The position numbers and the translations under genes are program-made. A stretch of 64,000 nt of DNA from contig OZ024842.1 in NCBI GenBank assembly GCA_964017145.1, forward strand, positions 4,278,001 to 4,342,000, written 5' to 3'. Below, piece by piece: positions 47,147 to 57,425 of this stretch. Numbering within the stretch: position 1 is the first letter of the stretch; every line of letters starts with the position of its first letter. The notes below the pieces were generated by a model that was not told the origin of the DNA, did no database searches, and worked only from the letters and a program-made list of their open reading frames with translations. The DNA comes from Agrocybe praecox. Lineage: Eukaryota > Basidiomycota > Agaricomycetes > Agaricales > Agrocybaceae.

Positions 47147-48097
47147 ATGAACTTTGATACACTGGACCAGGTCCTCTCCTGGCTGCACATAGGCGACATT
47201 TCTAACTTGGGAATGACCAGCAAATTTTTCCGCGATCTCACCCAGGTGTACGCTATATCTAGGGTTTACAGCTTATTCGTGAGCTTCGGCCTGTCTCCCC
47301 GGGAGATTCTCGATCTTCTGAAGGATAGCGGCTCCATCATATCTGGGTCCGCTGCCTTAAGCCTATTGTTCACGGGCGAAAACATCACGCCATTCAAGCC
47401 AAAGGACATCGACTTCTATGTTTCTCCCACCGAAAGAAATTTCGTTGTTCGCTACTTCGAGGAAAAAACGGACTTCCAAGTTACCTCCTGCCATCGCAAC
47501 AGCAAGAAATGTCCATACCCATTCCCATCTCAATACATGGACGAAGTTATCATCATGGAAGACAAGCAATCTCGTATCATCAATATCCTAGTGTCGACTT
47601 CTCATCCCATGGCACCTTTATTCTGCTTTCATTCCACTGTTGTCATGAACGCAATAACCGCGTACGGAATGTGGTCCGCTTATCCATCTCTGACCCTTAA
47701 CTTTCAAAGTTTGGTCAATGCCATGAGGACTCCAGATATCAGCAAGAAGTCTCGAAGAAGGACGCAAGCGTGTTTCGAGAAATACAAAGAGCGTGGATTC
47801 AGGAGCTCCGCGGCGCTCCATGTTTGGAAGGAGCACGACGATCATTTCTGTCGCTTTTACGAGAGCTGCCCACATACCCGGCGCAATGCAAGCGATGCGG
47901 GAACCTTTTTCTTTCCCTTCCAATCCCTGAAGGAGATCAGAGCCGAAAAAGAGCCGCAACAACCTATACGATGGCGCCTGGGCGGACGGACGTGCAACAA
48001 CTCGTCTATTGCAGGTAGGCTTAGCACAGCCGGGTACTTGGATTTAGGGTGTGAAGCTTCGGAGGCGCCCAAGTCGCCTCGGGATGTAGTAGAGTAG
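47147..48097 (+). CDS. F-box-like protein with nucleotidyltransferase-like fold, copy 2
   Basis: A single open frame of 316 codons. An F-box-like start (NFDTLDQVLSWLHIGDISNL, then MTSKFFRDL) is followed by SGSAALSLLF and KDIDFYVSPTERNFVVRYF. The GSxxL ... DxDxYV pattern is that of nucleotidyltransferase-like folds (inference from motif). SRIINILVSTSHPMAPLFCF and FHSTVVMNAITAYGMWSAYP follow, with a C-terminal Cys/Trp tail (PIRWRLGGRTC). Unlike copy 1 at 28649 it has no intron in the conserved part and keeps both Asp residues. No transferase partner is evident; such expanded fungal families are uncharacterised. It ends about 220 bp before the Helitron ORF. Confidence 0.7.
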   Translation: MNFDTLDQVLSWLHIGDISNLGMTSKFFRDLTQVYAISRVYSLFVSFGLSPREILDLLKDSGSIISGSAALSLLFTGENITPFKPKDIDFYVSPTERNFVVRYFEEKTDFQVTSCHRNSKKCPYPFPSQYMDEVIIMEDKQSRIINILVSTSHPMAPLFCFHSTVVMNAITAYGMWSAYPSLTLNFQSLVNAMRTPDISKKSRRRTQACFEKYKERGFRSSAALHVWKEHDDHFCRFYESCPHTRRNASDAGTFFFPFQSLKEIRAEKEPQQPIRWRLGGRTCNNSSIAGRLSTAGYLDLGCEASEAPKSPRDVVE

Positions 48098-48316
48098 GAC
48101 ATCTGACCGTATGCTGTAATGCCGTACACATTTACTAGAAGATTGTCGAGATATTTACTATTTCTGAAACAAACGGTCGAATATGATTATTTATTTATTT
48201 TATTCATGCGCTGAAACAAACGGTAAAATGTGGCTCTTTATAAACGTTTCTTTCCTTAGTTCAATGGTATAAATACAGGCTCTTCGCTTGCGGTGATTCC
48301 TTACATTCTCGGTTCC

Positions 48317-51300
48317 ATGACTCGAGATCGCCATTTCGTAGCGTCCACATCGTTTATAAACACATCTCAGTGTATCGTGCCTCTGGGTGTAGATAATTTC
48401 TTCCATACTGGAAGTAATTATGGACATCATGTCCGGTACTATTGTACTGCACTTGGGCTTCTAGCCCTGTTCATACTTGTAATCGGCCACCGATGGTCTT
48501 CCTATTGCGGACCTCTCAGGTCTGACTCATGCTTCACGTCTAGAAACAGAGTTCAACTGCATGCTGAAATACTCGATACTGAAGGGTCAATATTTACTTG
48601 TAAAGGAGGAGCTATTTCTCACTGTGTACATTATCGCGATCTACGAAGCTACGTTGCTACGGACTTTAGATATTGCTACCAAGAAGAAGAGCAATTCGTG
48701 TATGACTGCCACATTTCTGCTAACAACTCCGATCTTGCTAAATATGCTGATACCGGTATATTTCTTCTTTGTAAGATGAATTTAGTTCATTGCATCTCTT
48801 TTATGCCTATATATAAATGTAAAGACCTGCTGTCAATGCACAATTTCCCACTTAATCAGGCTAATCGGATGTCGCGATTGTCGCGTTTAAGCCTTATAAG
48901 CGAGCTGCACCAACACGTCTGCGATACTGAATGTACAGAAAGTTTCGTTGTATTCAGAATATTAGAGACCAAGAGCCATCAACAACAGAAACCTCCTGGA
49001 TTAAAACACCACACCACGTCCTTTCCGCCTCCACCTTTGAACAAAAAACTAGAACACAAGATTATGACAGACTTCTGTGCAGATGTGAATATGAAGACAG
49101 TTGCCGAAGAAGGTTGCGCCGTTTGCGGAAGATTGACACTGACGAAAGATATGACGAGCATGGGACGATTGAAAGATAACTTACAGGTCTTGATTCAGGG
49201 CGGTGTCACGCGTCTAGAACGACAATCGCGCTCGGAACCCATTAAGGAAATTGAAGTGCCGATTTTGGCAACGGGGTGTCACCGCATATGTAAAACCTGC
49301 AACTCCTCTCTGCAGATGGGGGAGAGACCACGCAATGCGCTCGCGAATGGTTTATGGATAGGTGATGTGCCACCTGTGTTATCTGATCTGAGGTTTGCCG
49401 AGCGGATGCTGGTGTCGCGGATTCGTCATAATTATTGTATAGTCAAAGTAGCCAGTGGTGGTCATAAGTTAAAGGCAAACGCTATAATGTTCAGTAATCC
49501 AATGCAGAAGATATATCAAAAGCTTCCTCCTCCATGCGCAGAGCTCGACGAGGTTCTTGCATATGTCTACACGGGCTCCACCAAACCTACAGCAGACGAC
49601 ATGAAACGAACACCTCTTTTGGTTCGCAGGAAGGCTGTGAGCGAGGCTTTAGAGTGGTTGGTTACCAATCACTCAGGATACGATGACGTCGTAATTGACA
49701 GAGAAGCGCTTGCTAGCTATCCGGATGAGGGGCCACCAGTAACGATCCTTTATTATGATAGAGACACCAATAAAGATGCTGAAAGTCGAAGCCTAGACGA
49801 CATGGAAGTTGACGATGGAACAGAAGAGGGTGATTGTCTTTTTACAGTGCATGGCTTGGTTGGAGATCAGCTAAATAATGTGTCATCTACCAAGATCCTC
49901 CGGGCGGAAGCACTTAAACACATGAATTCATTCGGGAAGGTTTTAGCCATTGGCCACAATGACGTACCTGAGTCTATTTATAACAACCCCACATTATATC
50001 CGTTAATGTTTCCGTGTCTTTTCCCATATGGTTTGGGAGGATTAGGAATGGCACATACTTTGAAGGATGTACTACACAAAAGGCATCTCTTGATGTATTA
50101 TGACAAGAGATTTCAAGTAGATCCCCATTTTGCGCTAATTGCTTTTAATCACGAGCAAATCAGGTCAGCAACAAAGGCTACATTTGTCCTCGCCGATTCT
50201 AAAAGGTTCAACGATATTGCGGATAGGATACTAAAAATAGATACATCGGTATTGACCCATATTATAAAGCGAATGCAAGATGAGGGATCGCACATCGACC
50301 CAGAAACGGATGCAGAAATTGAATGCTTCAAACTTTTAAACGACGTCGATTGCGTGGCTGGACACGTGAGAGGTACTTCTACCAGCAAAAAAATGCTTAG
50401 AAATGAGATATGGTCGTTGATATCTTATATAGGTTCGCCTTCGTGGTTTATTACATTCTCTCCCGCTGATATCAAAAGTCCGATATGCATATATTGGGCG
50501 GATACCAATACAGAATTTAACTTAAGCAGACCCTCACGAGATGAATCTATGCGGATTGTTACCAGAAATCCTGTGGCAGGGGCAAGATACTTTCATTTTA
50601 TCGTAGAGATGTTTATTAAACATGTACTCGGCGTCGGAAGCAAGCGTGCTGGTCTATATGGAAATACGAGTGCGTACTACGGCACAGTAGAACAGCAAGG
50701 ACGTCTCACCTTACATTTACACATGTTATTATGGATTGAAAGTGCCCTGACCCCTCAAGAAATACGCGATCGAATTCAAGACGATGACTCTGAGTTTAGC
50801 AAATCACTTCTACTGTATTTAGAAAGTGTTAATAAGGGTGAATTTATGACAGGAAGTATGGAAAACGTTAAAAAAAACGTAGAAACCAAAAGCAAGAGCC
50901 CCATGTACGTAGATCCCACAACTATGACACCTGAGAAACCTCCGCCCATGTGCAAAAAATGGGACGCCAATTGCAGCAAGTGTGTAATCCTTGATCAATG
51001 GTGGGAGAAGTATACCGATGAAGTCGATGATATAATTCTGAAGTCAAATGTTCACACGTGCAGTAGCGGAATTAAGAAAAACGGAGAAGTAGTGAAGAAC
51101 AAAGATTACAAAGGTTGCCTGAATAACAAGTGGAAGAAATGCAAAGCACGCTTCCCTCGAAAGATAGTGAATGAAAGCACAGCAGACACTAAAACTGGTC
51201 GAATAGAATTGAAGAAGTTAGAGGAATTTGTTAACACATTCACAAGTTTGTTAACTTATCTTCTTAGATGTAATACTGACGTAACCTGTCTACATTCAGG

Positions 51301-54300
51301 GACCGCTGTAAAAGCGGTCGTCGCATACGTCTCTGATTATATAACTAAATTTGGTCTCAAAACACACACAATATTTGACACCGTCAGAGGAATTTACGCG
51401 CGTCATCTTCAATCGCTCAATACGGACTCAGACAGAGCAGACGTAGCTCGCCGTCTTATGACAAAGATAGTAAATTCTCTCACAGTGAAGATGGAGATAG
51501 GCGCTCCAATGGCCTCGATGTATTTGCTAGGAAATCCAGATCATTACACGAGCCACATTTTTGTTTCATTCTATTGGAAGAGTTATGTAAATTACATTTA
51601 CGCAAAATGGGCCGCTGAAACTCCCTTCGTGGAAGAAAACAACGAGAACGAAGACGATAAAGTACTACTGATCAAGACTGGAGAATCTTTATATCCCTCT
51701 CGTGTCGTTGATGACTATATTTATAGACCCCACGTGTACGACCACCTCAACTTATATACATGGATTCGTCTCTCTAGAAGAAGTAGAGTTTCTTCTGGAA
51801 GTAAGAATTCTACAGAAAGTAATACTTCTTGTAGTACGGGACTTAGTCCAAATTTAAGTTCAGAAAACAGTGAAGGGGGTGACTCATCTGATAGCAACTC
51901 AGAGTCGGATGACGAATCTGATGACAGAGAAGGAACGTCTCGCGCATGTGGTTCAGATTTTTCGGAAGAAGAAAATTTGGGGTCTATGCAGTCCAAGAGC
52001 AGCAAAGGATTTCCTTTCCTTCCTGATCATCCTCTAGCATCTACACATCACGTCTACTGTGTCAGGGATAATCACTTTATCGTTCCCAACTTCGTGGGCG
52101 GTGCTTTGCCCCGCGAAACGGAAGGTAACAGGCATTACTATGCACTTACAATGCTCACACTTTTCAAGCCTTGGAGAAAAAATGAAGATTTAAAAGATCC
52201 TGACCAACAATGGGACACTGTACTTGATGCACATGAATTCTCTGACCGCGAGAAAGAAATTATGAAGTATTTTCGAGTGCGGTATGAATGCTTGGATGCT
52301 CGCGACGATTATAATTCAATCATGCGTAGTCAAGCAATTGACGGCGAGGCCGGCGATGACAGCGTAGATCATGAAACCAACGAAGAATCATGTATAGAAA
52401 GTCACTACGATGCTATCGTTCAAGATAGCGTGACAGACGAGCAAGCGTATATGTCTTCAAATGGGGTCACTGGGTCGCGTAGACAGGATCACCGGCGCGA
52501 AATCAGAGACACGTTATCTGAGATCGGATGGCTTAACACGTCCCGCACTCCAAGCCACCAAATAGCGTACAGCCTGGAAAGAATGATACCCGAGTGCCTT
52601 ATATCGGGAAAAGCATGGCGCAGCATTGTGGAATCAAAGAGACAGGACAAAATCAGAGAAAAGATGTCTAGAAATTGCAGGTCAACCATGAACGATACAG
52701 GTAAATACAGTCAGTTTGCTAGTGTACCTAACTCGGTACGGGTTATGACGCTGGATGAACTACAATCCTCTCAATTTGTCAGACAGGAGAACGATCAAGC
52801 TGACAATGTAGCTCAGGACTTCAGTCTTAACGAAGAGCAAAACAGAGCATACCGCATAGCCGCAAATCATATTCTCGGTCGTGAATCTTCCCAACTCAAG
52901 ATGTATATTGGCGGAATGGGTGGAACCGGCAAAACCCAGGTTCTTAAGGCTATTGCTACTCTCCTAGACCGTCGTGGAGAGAAACATCGCCTCATGATCA
53001 TGGCGCCTACCGGGACCGCTGCTGCACTTTTGGGAGGTTCAACTTATCATTATGTACTGGGAATGCGGGAGGGGGATAATAACAAAGTGTCAGCAAAACT
53101 TATGGCACAAATCAAAGAACGCCTAGAAGGTGTAGATCTCATCTTTTTTGATGAAGTCTCCATGTTGTCGTGCTTTGATATGTACAGGATTTGCGAACGG
53201 CTAGCCCTGGCGACCGGAAATGAAGGTGCGCCATTTGGAGGCATTAATATTATCTTTGCCGGAGACTTCGCTCAGCTTCCACCCGTAATAGGGAAAGAAA
53301 AAGCCGCTTTATATAGCGGTTCCGTGGGGATCGGTAGTATTGATGCTATCACACTGAAAGGACAACAGCAAACAATGGGAAAGGCCATGTGGCATCAAGT
53401 GGACACCGTGGTCATCCTTCGCCAGAATATGAGACAAAAAACACAAAGCGAAAAGGACTCTAAGCTGAGACAGGCTCTTGAAAACATGCGATACAGGGCT
53501 TGCACATCAGAAGACGTTGTATTTTTACGCAGTTTGATCGTAGGATCTAAGAATACACCAGCATCAAAAATAGAACAAACAAAGTATCGGCACCAATCTA
53601 TAATTACTTCATGGAACGATAAAAAAGATGAGATAAACCGATTGGGCGCCCAAAAGTTTGCGCGAGATACCGGACAGGAGCTTCATACATTTTACTCCAG
53701 CGATCAAGCTGTCATTCCAAAGCCAGGGGCACGACCCAAGAAACAAAGCAAAACACGAATACGAGAAGAGAAGCGCTTCAAGCTCACGCACATATCACCT
53801 GCCATGAGAGCAGCGTTGTGGTCTATGCCTCCTAACTGTAATAAGCAACAGATCCCAGGAACGATATCTATTTGCGTAGGAATGCCTATCATGATTCGCT
53901 ATAACGAGGCCACTGAGCTATGCATGACTCGAGGGCAAGAGGGAACAGTAACTGGGTGGCAAGAGTCCGTGGGAACGCATGGAAAATCCATACTAGATGT
54001 ATTGTTCGTCAAATTAACTAATCCACCTCAGTTGGTCAAATTCGACGGCTTGCCGGAAAACGTTGTTCCTCTGACAGCGTCGTCAACAACGATAGACATA
54101 AAGTTTGATAGTGGATGGTCCACAACAGTAACGAGACACCAAATTCAAGCATTACCAAACTTTTCTATGACGGATTACGCATCCCAGGGAAAGACAAGAG
54201 AAGTAAATATGGTAGATCTATCCAATTGTCCAAATCACCAATCATATTACACATGCTTGTCACGAAGCAGTCGCGCAGATGACACTGTCATTATGACTGG

Positions 54301-55576
54301 CTTTGATTCCGCCTTGATCACCGGACATGCATCTGGATGGCTGAGACAAGAATTCAGAGAAATGGAACTACTTAATGAGATTACGCGTTTGAGACTCGAG
54401 GGCTGCCTTCCAGATACTGTCCGAGGAGTCTCTAGAAGGTCGATTTTACGAGAATTTCGTAAATGGAAAGGCTTGGATTTTATACCACAAGGAGTTCATC
54501 GGGCGATCAGATGGCAAAAAAATGAGATGTTCGAGGAACAAGATCTAAGTACTACAGAGTGGGCTATAATAACGGAAAAACCATCTAACATGACCACTAC
54601 ATCTGATTCACCCATGAATGTGGTGTGTGCTTCAAACTCCAAGTCTTTGAAACGAAAGGCTCCGCTAGCTCCGTTAGATGATCATATAACACCCACTGGG
54701 AGTAAGAAGGCCAGACGTAGTTTAGATGCTTCAAACACCCATTCCGTTACTATATCGTCGGATTTTCCACGTTATAGTCCCGTGGGTCTGATGTGGGATG
54801 CCGCGAACTACAGCTGCGCGTATGATAGTTTCTTTACAGCTTTGAGGCACATATGGTCCGCTGATCCTTTACGGTGGAATTTGATATTCACCGGTATGAA
54901 CGCTTTTACGAGAGAGCTGGCAATCGGAATCCAGGCGAGTGAGTTGAATCTCTGCCAATTCGAAGCTATCAGAGATAGAGTTCGGTTTCTGTTGCACAGA
55001 TCATCCCCTTCGAAGTTTCCATATGGTAGATCTTTGATTTCTATCCCAGACACGGCGCGGGATATGTTCCAGTACGAGCAAGTAATTAACGAGAAGAGAA
55101 AACTATGCATGACATGCATGACGGAAAGTGAAACGGGGGTGCGCACTTCTAATAATTCTGTCATTCATCTTTGTGATCCACATACAAGGTCTATTGGGGT
55201 TTGGTTGTCAAATCCTGTTGAACCCACGGCATACGCGTGCATTTATTGTTCACAACGCACGGTCGTATTTCGTCTAATATTTCATGCGATTCCCCCATTA
55301 CTGTATGTCGCTATAGAGTGGAATAAAGACATACAAATCAGCGATACGGTGACGATATCTACAATTCAAGGAGTGCAGCAGTCACTCTGTTTAAAGGCGG
55401 TCATCTATTGGGTCCCGCATCATTTCACGTGCAGACTCATATCAGATTATGGAGTATGGTTCCACGATGGTATAACTACGGGAAGGTTTGCAATTCGCGA
55501 GTCTCTTACTTCTCCCGCCGACATAAATATCCGTGGGGATAGCATTGCAATTGGTGCCATATATGCGCTCGTTTAG
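48317..55576 (+). CDS. Helitron replicase-helicase with C-terminal cysteine-peptidase-like domain
   Basis: An uninterrupted frame of over 2,400 codons; numbering here is from the frame's GTG at 48293, the first ATG is 48317, and the likelier start is 48869 (MSRLSRLSLISELHQH), where similarity-like content begins. Order: DUF6570-like zinc region (CAVCGRL, near residue 274); Helitron_like_N (NPTLYPLMFPCLFPYG); rolling-circle Rep motif LTLHLHMLLW with the His pair at 808/810; the two-tyrosine motif YVSDYITK (Tyr 1012 and 1016); an acidic serine-rich linker; PIF1-type helicase with Walker A GGMGGTGKTQ (near 1540-1549), Walker B FFDE (1618-1621), FAGDFAQLPP and QNMRQ. The last 250 residues carry NYSCAYDSFF (Cys 2175), two C-x2-C pairs and VPHHF (His 2376/2377), a USP-like catalytic arrangement (inference). 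All catalytic motifs are intact, so it may be active. The Helitron's own ends (TC...CTRR with hairpin) were not resolved. Confidence 0.93.
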   Translation: MTRDRHFVASTSFINTSQCIVPLGVDNFFHTGSNYGHHVRYYCTALGLLALFILVIGHRWSSYCGPLRSDSCFTSRNRVQLHAEILDTEGSIFTCKGGAISHCVHYRDLRSYVATDFRYCYQEEEQFVYDCHISANNSDLAKYADTGIFLLCKMNLVHCISFMPIYKCKDLLSMHNFPLNQANRMSRLSRLSLISELHQHVCDTECTESFVVFRILETKSHQQQKPPGLKHHTTSFPPPPLNKKLEHKIMTDFCADVNMKTVAEEGCAVCGRLTLTKDMTSMGRLKDNLQVLIQGGVTRLERQSRSEPIKEIEVPILATGCHRICKTCNSSLQMGERPRNALANGLWIGDVPPVLSDLRFAERMLVSRIRHNYCIVKVASGGHKLKANAIMFSNPMQKIYQKLPPPCAELDEVLAYVYTGSTKPTADDMKRTPLLVRRKAVSEALEWLVTNHSGYDDVVIDREALASYPDEGPPVTILYYDRDTNKDAESRSLDDMEVDDGTEEGDCLFTVHGLVGDQLNNVSSTKILRAEALKHMNSFGKVLAIGHNDVPESIYNNPTLYPLMFPCLFPYGLGGLGMAHTLKDVLHKRHLLMYYDKRFQVDPHFALIAFNHEQIRSATKATFVLADSKRFNDIADRILKIDTSVLTHIIKRMQDEGSHIDPETDAEIECFKLLNDVDCVAGHVRGTSTSKKMLRNEIWSLISYIGSPSWFITFSPADIKSPICIYWADTNTEFNLSRPSRDESMRIVTRNPVAGARYFHFIVEMFIKHVLGVGSKRAGLYGNTSAYYGTVEQQGRLTLHLHMLLWIESALTPQEIRDRIQDDDSEFSKSLLLYLESVNKGEFMTGSMENVKKNVETKSKSPMYVDPTTMTPEKPPPMCKKWDANCSKCVILDQWWEKYTDEVDDIILKSNVHTCSSGIKKNGEVVKNKDYKGCLNNKWKKCKARFPRKIVNESTADTKTGRIELKKLEEFVNTFTSLLTYLLRCNTDVTCLHSGTAVKAVVAYVSDYITKFGLKTHTIFDTVRGIYARHLQSLNTDSDRADVARRLMTKIVNSLTVKMEIGAPMASMYLLGNPDHYTSHIFVSFYWKSYVNYIYAKWAAETPFVEENNENEDDKVLLIKTGESLYPSRVVDDYIYRPHVYDHLNLYTWIRLSRRSRVSSGSKNSTESNTSCSTGLSPNLSSENSEGGDSSDSNSESDDESDDREGTSRACGSDFSEEENLGSMQSKSSKGFPFLPDHPLASTHHVYCVRDNHFIVPNFVGGALPRETEGNRHYYALTMLTLFKPWRKNEDLKDPDQQWDTVLDAHEFSDREKEIMKYFRVRYECLDARDDYNSIMRSQAIDGEAGDDSVDHETNEESCIESHYDAIVQDSVTDEQAYMSSNGVTGSRRQDHRREIRDTLSEIGWLNTSRTPSHQIAYSLERMIPECLISGKAWRSIVESKRQDKIREKMSRNCRSTMNDTGKYSQFASVPNSVRVMTLDELQSSQFVRQENDQADNVAQDFSLNEEQNRAYRIAANHILGRESSQLKMYIGGMGGTGKTQVLKAIATLLDRRGEKHRLMIMAPTGTAAALLGGSTYHYVLGMREGDNNKVSAKLMAQIKERLEGVDLIFFDEVSMLSCFDMYRICERLALATGNEGAPFGGINIIFAGDFAQLPPVIGKEKAALYSGSVGIGSIDAITLKGQQQTMGKAMWHQVDTVVILRQNMRQKTQSEKDSKLRQALENMRYRACTSEDVVFLRSLIVGSKNTPASKIEQTKYRHQSIITSWNDKKDEINRLGAQKFARDTGQELHTFYSSDQAVIPKPGARPKKQSKTRIREEKRFKLTHISPAMRAALWSMPPNCNKQQIPGTISICVGMPIMIRYNEATELCMTRGQEGTVTGWQESVGTHGKSILDVLFVKLTNPPQLVKFDGLPENVVPLTASSTTIDIKFDSGWSTTVTRHQIQALPNFSMTDYASQGKTREVNMVDLSNCPNHQSYYTCLSRSSRADDTVIMTGFDSALITGHASGWLRQEFREMELLNEITRLRLEGCLPDTVRGVSRRSILREFRKWKGLDFIPQGVHRAIRWQKNEMFEEQDLSTTEWAIITEKPSNMTTTSDSPMNVVCASNSKSLKRKAPLAPLDDHITPTGSKKARRSLDASNTHSVTISSDFPRYSPVGLMWDAANYSCAYDSFFTALRHIWSADPLRWNLIFTGMNAFTRELAIGIQASELNLCQFEAIRDRVRFLLHRSSPSKFPYGRSLISIPDTARDMFQYEQVINEKRKLCMTCMTESETGVRTSNNSVIHLCDPHTRSIGVWLSNPVEPTAYACIYCSQRTVVFRLIFHAIPPLLYVAIEWNKDIQISDTVTISTIQGVQQSLCLKAVIYWVPHHFTCRLISDYGVWFHDGITTGRFAIRESLTSPADINIRGDSIAIGAIYALV

Positions 55577-56397
55577 ACATCACTGGCAGTGCGAAATATA
55601 TTATCCTGTTCCCAGTGAGCAGCACATTATCTTGCCCTCGAAGCAAGATCTCTGTTCACTGTTTATTTTACTGCTTCCTATACATGACCAGTTACATATA
55701 TGTAAATCAAAAAGAAAACACACAACTCAAGTCAAACCAAGCTCGTACCGATAGCGGGAAGATATTAGTCCATTCAACTGTAAGACACGTTAACAATTCA
55801 TACCATATTTAGACGCGCGCTACCGAGGACCGTATCTTGGCGAGGGGGCGTATTGACATTTGTTTGGCATCAGTGCCTCGCGTCGAATACATATCCTATA
55901 TTTAGACCGGTGTATCTATTCACGTCCGATGAAATTTACACTTTCCCTCCATCCTCTTATGTCTGAAGACACCTCATATTTTTTTGAGGTGGCACTTCTC
56001 GCCAGCCCAAGTCGTTCCTTCATATCTGGCGTTCGTGGCCGGTGGCGTTGTTCGCAAGGGACTAAGTGAAATACCACTAGTTTGCCTTGGACATCGTCGT
56101 GTGGTACTTGATCAACCACAATCGTGTTTATGATAGGTTTGAGGAAGCTCTGGTAGTACTATATAATAAGTAGCACAATTTACTAAGTAATCTAATCAAT
56201 GTGAATTAAACTTTTGACTTTCTCGCGAATAAAGCAGCCTAAATCCGTTCTTTACTCTTATCATCTGGAACTCTTACATACACTCTGTAAGTCTCATCCT
56301 TTTCATTTTTTCTCTGTGATAAGATTGCTAACCTATGTAAGCAACCATAAAACACCATCTACCAGCTGTTTCACCATCGTAAACGCCGAAAAAGACG
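55577..56397. other. 3' flank of the Helitron ORF, no gene seen
   Basis: AT-rich, then GC-rich near 55812-55850 (GACGCGCGCTACCGAGG); a hairpin plus CTRR end could not be fixed by eye. Confidence 0.35.
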
Positions 56398-56856
56398 ATG
56401 AAACTGGCAATACGTTTGTTGAAAAACGCATTTCCACGCGACGCCGCGAAGCGGGCTACGTATATCGGCTACGTTCACCGCGCCTTGGAGTTGGATATAG
56501 AGAAGATTCAGGAGAAGGTTGCTGAAATAAAGTCGATTGAAGGGGAAGTTAATGGTGGAGCGCTGGTGATCAGGTCTGTCTTCTTTTGTACCCTCTTTTT
56601 TGAGTCGCTTTTTTTCGAACGCTTTTCGTCAAGCTCTGGTTGGCACAAGTCGCGTAACTGCAAGACGGAGCATCTAACAGCCCGGCTGTTTTTGTCCAGT
56701 GGCCAGTATGCCGCCGGTCTTCACATATTCGAAGATCAGGCCCCGACGATCCGACTCGTCAAGAAACTATCGAAGAAGGCGAAATGGGGGAACGTGAAGC
56801 TGGAGGATAAATTGAAGGACCTTGAGGACATCGTCCGTCGCTGGGAGAACGAGTAG
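56398..56856 (+). CDS. small unknown protein, copy 2
   Basis: Starts MKLAIRLLKNAFPRDAAKR. Exon 1 ends GGALVIR with donor GTCTGT; exon 2 starts after TCAAG with SGWHKSRNCKTEHLTARLFL, then SSGQYAAGLHIFE and a lysine-rich helical tail ending VRRWENE-stop. The continuous ORF also reads through the intron, but the residues there are phenylalanine-rich and unlike copy 1, so splicing is preferred. The same intron position and phase occur in the paralogue at 27463-27914. Unknown function. Its 3' end faces the broken 5' half of the split P450, mirroring copy 1. Confidence 0.75.
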   Translation: MKLAIRLLKNAFPRDAAKRATYIGYVHRALELDIEKIQEKVAEIKSIEGEVNGGALVIRSVFFCTLFFESLFFERFSSSSGWHKSRNCKTEHLTARLFLSSGQYAAGLHIFEDQAPTIRLVKKLSKKAKWGNVKLEDKLKDLEDIVRRWENE

Positions 56857-57334
56857 TACTACGCAAAATGTATAGTTTTTTTGAGGAGCCTCGGCGCTTC
56901 CGTTCAATGAACCGTTCATGTACTATTTTGCGTATACTATACATATATAAAGATAGCAATATTTTACATGGCACGGTTCTCACTACTCGACGGCGCCTAC
57001 GTTGCCGGAATCCAAACTTTCAACAATTCGACTACAAGCCCACCCAGGTTTGACTCCCGAACTTTGCCTTCGTGTCAAAGGAATTTTCATACATGAGCTG
57101 TTGTGTTAATAATTTTTTTGTTGGCTTAATTGACTGACTTCGCATTTTTATCTCTTACAACATAATCTATTATCTTATCTTATCTTATATTGACGCTGAA
57201 CTATTCTAAAAGCCAACGTGACCGGTTCGGGACGCTTATAACCGGAAAAAACCAATCATCAGCAAACAAACCGGGTAATGAACAATGCTATTTCCCACAT
57301 TTCTTTCACCAGGTTAAAACGATACCTTATTACA
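56857..57334. other. intergenic
   Basis: No gene; contains a short TCTTA microsatellite (about 57170-57190). Confidence 0.4.
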
Positions 57335-57346
57335 TAAGGTCTCGTA
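57335..57346. repeat. right 12-bp inverted repeat at the P450 break
   Basis: TAAGGTCTCGTA, exact complement of 27173-27184. It lies 79 bp beyond exon 4 of the P450 half. Confidence 0.6.
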
Positions 57347-57425
57347 ACTAAAGTAGGTTGGCGCGTGACTTTATCCTAAAAGATCGTAATTATTCTATGT
57401 CAGCCTTCTGAAAAATGTAACCCAC

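Larger units (their letters stand above)
27173..57346. mobile_element. candidate 30.2-kb insertion within a P450 intron
   Basis: The two halves of one P450 flank this block in the right order and orientation, and a perfect 12-bp inverted repeat marks both edges. Setting the block aside would leave an intron of roughly 94 bases (79 on the 5' side, 15 on the 3' side), a normal size. The block contains its own genes, two gene families in mirrored orientation, and a Helitron. No target duplication and no recognised transposase at the edges were found, so a rearrangement is also possible. Mobile nature is inference. Confidence 0.45.

Noticed and set aside
48293..48868. Helitron protein starting at the 5' end of the open frame
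   Set aside because: The frame opens at GTG; the first ATG is 48317, and recognisable N-terminal content starts only near 48869, so the first 190 or so codons may be untranslated.
51721..52005. Leucine/serine-rich minus-strand ORF
   Set aside because: Antisense of the acidic serine-rich linker of the Helitron protein.
27173..57346. Reading the 12-bp inverted repeat as proof of a classical TIR transposon
   Set aside because: The flanks (GGCGGA and ACTAAA) show no target duplication and no edge transposase was found; kept only as a candidate.
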